Shown here: positions 59,376-64,000 of the stretch, piece by piece
How the letters are laid out: each line of letters opens with the position of its first letter
Position numbering within the stretch: the first letter of the stretch is position 1
DNA from: Adiantum capillus-veneris
Taxonomy: Eukaryota; Streptophyta; Polypodiopsida; Polypodiales; Pteridaceae
NCBI GenBank assembly: GCA_014529385.2
Contig: CM043950.1
Coordinates: 70,244,935 to 70,308,934, forward strand
Reading direction: 5' to 3'
Length of the DNA stretch: 64,000 bases
Position numbers and translations under genes: made by a program
The notes under the pieces: generated by a model
The model's input: the letters and a program-made list of their open reading frames with translations, nothing else
The model's database searches: none
Told to the model about the DNA's origin: nothing

Positions 59376-62065
59376 TGGTGTACAGCTTAGCTTCAACTTT
59401 ATATTTTGCACAAAAAGGAACTTAGAGCTTGCGGAATCAAGTGACAAGATTTGGTTATAGCATCACTAGCACATTGTCTTAGGGTTATGGGAGCCCTCTC
59501 ACCATCCACCCTCTTACAATGGTAGCCAAACAATATCCAATGAATCACAAGCAACAAAACAACAACCTTCAATGAAACAAGTCACCTTATGAAGCTGAAT
59601 GAGTTTGCCAAGCCAAATTGGAGGAGAAGCATGAGCCTTTGGACATGAATTGCACCCAAAACTACCAATTCATTGATGTTGGGGTAGATACAACAATGGT
59701 AGGAAGAATATCTTCTACTCGCACTCACTCAAACTAGCTCAAGCTTTTCTATGCACCAAAGTGATGGTGTATAGAAAGCTTACTCTCTCTTTACAACCAA
59801 GATAGAACTGGCGTGTGCTACGCTCAATCTAGTGTGCAATGGTATAGTGATGTCTTTTAAAAGAAGGAATGGGTTCCATTTATAGGTTTTAGAAGCCTTG
59901 ATTAGGATTAAGCCTAATCAATTTTATTAGGAAAGATCAAGGATTATGAATTTTTATGAATTTCAAATGAGAATGGGGTCTCTCTTTTCTCTTGAGTCAC
60001 ATGGATGTGGGCTCAAGTAAGAGAATTATTGATGTGGTGAAAGGAGAGAAACTTCCATGGGAGTGAGTGAATTTGGTTTACTTGTGCGGTTGCCTACTCC
60101 ATATGTTGATAGTGTGGGTGCATTTTTACAAGAGAAGTTAGTTGTTAGTGGTAATAATCACTAGAATTGCTAGTGATACATTTACAATGGGTAGGATGAG
60201 TTGATTTGATGAAGGAAGAGGGGTGAATTAAAAGAGAATCATTTAGATGGTGAAGCTTTGAAGAAGCTTGAACTCACCCTTGTGTAGATTGTGGCAAAAA
60301 TGACCGCTGGTCTTCTTCTTCTTCTTCGCTTCTTTACGCCGCCGCCACGGTTGACCACCACGATGAAAAGAGGATTTGTTGATGAAAAATCCTCAATTTT
60401 CAGAAGTTAGCATGGTTAAGATTCTGAATTTTAGATATTTTTAGGAGAGGTAAATGAAATTGTAACATAGAAGCAATAGAGAGAGACATGGAGAGGGTGT
60501 ATGTATGTAGAGGTTCATAAAAGAACTATAGGGATGAGAGAGAAGGGTAATGGTGAAGAGGGTGCGAGAAGCCATGGAAATTGCAGGTTTGAGTGAGGGA
60601 AGGAGAGGGAGGGATGTGTAAGAGTGAGTAGGTGTGTGGAAGGGTGAGAGAAGACTAAGGGCTACTTGTGAGAAAAGTGGGCAGACTGGGATCCACTCAA
60701 AAAATCATAGCTCACCAATGGTAGTTCCAAAAATCATGAAAAAATTTGAGGTGATTATTCAAAGCGTGGGCTACATTTTCTCTTTTGATCACTGCTCCAA
60801 ATTCAGAGTGGAGATAGGTGCCAAAATTCTCACCAAAAAGCCTGTTTTTATGCTTGCAAAAGTCTTTTAGTGGCCCCCTCCTTTGTTGAATTTGTACAAT
60901 GCATCCAAGAGTGAGCCCCTCCTTTGTCATATTATAATACAAAGCATCCAATTTTCCCTTGACCCATGCATGGAGGAGGATTATTGGTGAATAAAGAAAT
61001 ATATACATGGTGGTTCATGGACTTTAGCTCAATGAGCACATGGTGTTAGAATAATGAGTAAAAATAATAATAAAAATATGGAGGAGTTATGGATATGGAA
61101 AGATATTGGAATCATATGATATGGTCCCTCCTTGAATTATTTTGGGTGAAAGAGGAAAAGGTATGCAAGTAAATAATATAATAAAGTAACCAATGAGTAG
61201 AAATCAATTTTTTGTTTTCACGAGGGTGAGGGTGAAAATGTGGGAGTGATTTGTATAAAGGAAAAATATGAGGTTAGAGTATGTACATATTGGCAAAAAA
61301 TATAATTATGGTGTAAGAGGATGAAATAAGATGTACATAGGTTTAATAAAACACACACCTAAGTAGAAATATTTAAATAAAATACCAAAATAACTATAAA
61401 AAATCCCTATATTTAAGCCATATATACAATGAAATATTTACACACAAAGAGGCCATAATATACTTTTATTTTTTTATTTTTTTTATTTTTTTGGCTCAAC
61501 TAGCCCAGTGACTAGCTAGCTGAGGGTTTTTAAGAAGATATGGGAAAAGCCCCCCTAACTCACACACGCCTATGTACAGTGAAATGGTAGGGATAGCCAT
61601 AGCGTTTGGGTGAATTTGGTAGGGTGGAGTAACTTACTATGGCAATTATGGAGAGCCGAAAAACGGCTATCAGTGTCTGCCATGTGAACATCAGGCATAG
61701 GATTTGCACACTTTGGAGTGGATGATCCATGCTCAAAGTTGAAGTGATGTGTGCCTTCAATGATTAAATCCATAGAGTGGTGTGTGAAAATATATACCTC
61801 AAATTTGTGCTATATAACCACCTTTTGCGTTTTTTGTGTGCTACATGAGAGATGGCCCCATGAAGGAGGAACATGTGAGGTTCCAATACCATACTTGTAG
61901 CTTTATCAAACCCTCAAACATGTTGCAAGTGAAGAAAAAACTAGATGGCCATTGTCAATCATAGGCCGCTCTTCTAGCCATCGCACATATCTTGGCAAGT
62001 CACATCAATCTTGGAAATGTTCACACATGAATTGACCATTTTAAGAGAAGCTCAGATGTCCAAAA
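58981..62065. other. Unassigned AT-rich DNA
   Basis: There is no supported gene on either strand; the short frames look random. It contains a GA microsatellite (59329-59370) and purine-rich stretches around 60470-60660. It separates two gypsy remnants and may itself be an insertion, because tgttgaggtgg at 59053 could be an LTR start, but no partner end was found. Confidence 0.55.
59329..59370. repeat. (AG)n microsatellite
   Basis: About 21 AG units. Confidence 0.97.
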
Positions 62066-62069
62066 AATA

Positions 62070-62850
62070 CCAAGAAATGGTGAAGAGCTAGGTCTTACCA
62101 TTCCTTTTTTCACAAGTTCATTGACTTTTGATGTAATCTCCTCTTGTTGAACTAGTGAGACTTGATAAGGAGGTTCGTTAGAGAGAGAGCTTCCTGGTAT
62201 GAGCTCAATCCTATCATCCCCCTTCTAGGAGGTAACTCTCTTGGATGTCATCAATAAAAAGATCAGCATGTTCATTTACAAATGAATGGAAATCACATAC
62301 TACTTTTAATGAACCATTAGAAGAGACAACATTATTTAGGTACATCCTTGACAATTATCATGTAAGCTGATATAGAACTCTTTATTGATTTGTCAAAGGA
62401 GTCATGAGATAAAATGGGAATGGTGTGTCCCTTCTCATTTACTCACAAAGTGATGTCTTTTCTCTTGTCTTGAAATGCTACCAATCACTCTGGAAATTTG
62501 ATGGAAGCAGCCATATGATCAAACCACGGTTCTCCAAGCAACACATCCTGATTCTTGAGTAGAGAGATGAGAAAATCCTCTTTGCCTACATACCCTTAAA
62601 CAGGAAGCCCTAACTTTTCCAATCAACGGTGTGACTGGAGTCTCTTGTCCTTCAAAGGGTCCTTTAGTAGCATGTGTTTGTCCCATCTCATGAGCATGCA
62701 TCCCTAGCTTTAATGCTAATCCCACAGATGTATAATTAATTGTGTGTGGAATCAGAATCAAAGAGGATGAAAGCATCATGTTCTCTCACTTTTTCTCATG
62801 CATAACATAAGGGACTTCCAGGTGGAAGACCGCCCTCTTCTTGAACAGAT
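62070..62850 (-). pseudogene. Decayed Ty3/gypsy protease and RT entry
   Basis: In shifting frames the minus strand reads protease-region phrases (DVLLGEPWFDHMAASIKFPE near 62490-62550, then KSIKSSISAYMIIVKD near 62350-62390). The entry to RT follows (LVQQEEITSKVNELVKKG near 62100-62155). It follows the gag at 62863-63770 in the right order, so both belong to one element. RT proper is not seen. Confidence 0.72.
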
Positions 62851-62862
62851 ACCATTGTAGTT

Positions 62863-63770
62863 CTAGGGGTTTCTTTCTTTGCATGATTTTGAGGGCATGC
62901 TCACCACATTCAAAGCATTTATTATCCTTACGATAATGCTCTGTATATTCAGGAGATAATCAATTCTTACCTTGGTAGCTAGATTTGTATGAGCATTTTG
63001 ATTTGAATTTTGTCCTTTCTCATGTAGCTTGTGTCTTCCATTCTTTGTCTTTGGTCCCTTGTTCGAATCTTGGAATTTGATGTTGGAGGCTACCATTGTG
63101 TGGTGGAGAACCTCTGAAATTGTCCGAGGTCTATACGTATTGATATAGTTTCTCCAATCTTCAGGGAGCCCAACATAAAATTGTTGCTTTTTCTTTGAGA
63201 AGTTGATGCACTTATATATCGTATCTTTGAGATGTAAATCCCAAAATTTCTCCACATATTTTTGCATCTTTTGTCCATCATCATGTTTTAGGATTCACCA
63301 TGCCGTAAGAACATGGTTGGAAGTCGCACTCGATAAGAATTGCTTCATAATAGCCACTTGGCATGTTTTTTTGTCTTCAGAGATTCTCCCTTGGAGCGTA
63401 GGCTTGCCCACCATTCATGGGATGATTATTGGAGATGCATAGCAACATGTCAAGTTTGAATGACTCCAAAAATTTTCATCACCAAAGGCTACATCCAATT
63501 GTTGGATAAAGCTTAAAACTTTGTCAACATTGCTGAAATTTCCATCAAAGGAGAGGAAGGTCATGCTTTTACCTCCTTCCTTGATCTTTCTTAGGCAATA
63601 TGCTCTCTTCCATGTAGCATGAGAGCGTTGAGGGCCTCTCCTCTTGTGTGCCTTGGGAGAATTGCTATTTGAGTAGGAGAAACTCTTGGATCCAAATGAG
63701 CTTGAGGATGACGAAGAGCTCGATGGTTTCTTCTTTCTTTATTTCTTTTTAGGTTTCTTCTCACTCTCCC
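62863..63770 (-). pseudogene. Ty3/gypsy gag, same family as 8461-12524
   Basis: The minus strand reads SFSYSNSNSPKAHKRRGPQ, EGGKSMTFLSFDGNFSNVDKVLSFIQQLDVAFGDE, KYVEKFWDLHLKDTIYKC, QQFYVGLPEDWRNYINTYRP and TISEVLHHTMVAS, ending near KDNKCFECGEH. The order matches the plus-strand gag split by copia J. The zinc knuckle has lost its His and last Cys spacing. Frame breaks near 63290 and 63560 show decay. Confidence 0.82.
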
Positions 63771-64000
63771 CAAAACAACGACAAGAATGAGAGCTTGAAG
63801 AACTTCTCCTCCCAAAGGGAGGCGAGGGTGAGGGAATTCTTTGATGTCTCCTAGGATGTACATGTGCATCAGATGACACAAGGCTATCTTATTCGTGCAC
63901 ATGAGATCTCTCTCTTGTGTATTTGTATTTCTTTTTTCCATTTTCCTCACGTTGGAGGATTCTTTCTCTTCTTGTAGCATATGAGTGCTTCTTTTGCTCG
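63771..64000 (-). other. Upstream region of the gag remnant, to window end
   Basis: The minus strand is probably the serine- and arginine-rich gag N-terminus or leader. The 129-codon frame at 63591-63980 reads it in a frame that does not match the gag core. I see no firm feature. Confidence 0.45.

Noticed and set aside
60634-61008. Frames of 78 and 98 codons on opposite strands around 60.6-61.0 kb
   Set aside because: The two frames overlap each other on opposite strands, and neither shows a domain or codon pattern. They look like chance open frames.

Overview
This window looks like nuclear DNA of a land plant, from a region built almost entirely of transposable elements. I found no convincing host gene, tRNA, rRNA or CRISPR array. 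The evidence is plant-type LTR retrotransposons with primer-binding sites for tRNA-Asp (Ty3/gypsy elements) and initiator tRNA-Met (Ty1/copia elements), decayed coding regions, many microsatellites, and insertions nested several deep. The sequence alone does not fix the species. A large-genome plant such as a fern is only a guess.

Layout. (1) 1-6165: the 5' part of a degenerate Ty3/gypsy element (copy A, minus strand), sitting in an older decayed gypsy element (6166-7334). (2) 7335-12524: an LTR-like block and a gypsy gag on the plus strand, split by a complete but internally rearranged 2.7-kb copia element (9128-11846, TSD gatga). (3) 12525-14640: a decayed copia on the minus strand with an in-frame 171-bp tandem duplication. 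(4) 14956-38719: a 4.7-kb copia (element C, plus strand, TSD taaac) split by a complete 19,037-bp Ty3/gypsy element (element B, minus strand, 16989-36025, TSD gtgct). (5) 38720-40275: unclassified DNA, a small hairpin-forming repeat and gypsy fragments. (6) 40276-43407: a truncated copia (D, minus). (7) 43408-56434: another copia of the same family (E, minus), split by a 7.7-kb gypsy-related element without reverse transcriptase (F, 45856-53603, TSD gtttt) and by a 1.57-kb solo LTR (54273-55840, TSD tcaac). (8) 56435-64000: decayed minus-strand gypsy remnants, microsatellites and unassigned DNA.

The centrepiece is element B. In its own sense (minus) strand the order is: 5' LTR, tRNA-Asp PBS, a 1.4-kb leader with four near-identical 24-bp palindromes, gag (906 codons, two short zinc knuckles), ORF2 with a retropepsin, and pol (RT, RNase H, two tandem HHCC zinc domains, DDE integrase, then a second retropepsin). 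After pol come an in-frame UAG and a 250-codon tail of repeated W-x-P-K motifs. Then follow a 2.8-kb gap with five more of the same palindromes, a ~1,085-codon coiled-coil ORF X broken by one in-frame UAA, the PPT and the 3' LTR. Copy A carries the same leader palindromes. Element F has related gag, protease and W-x-P-K modules but no RT or integrase, so it may depend on a B-like partner.

The palindrome arrays that precede each coding block, the second protease, the doubled HHCC domain and ORF X together form the most unusual system here. All family assignments come from reading motifs by eye; no database search was run.
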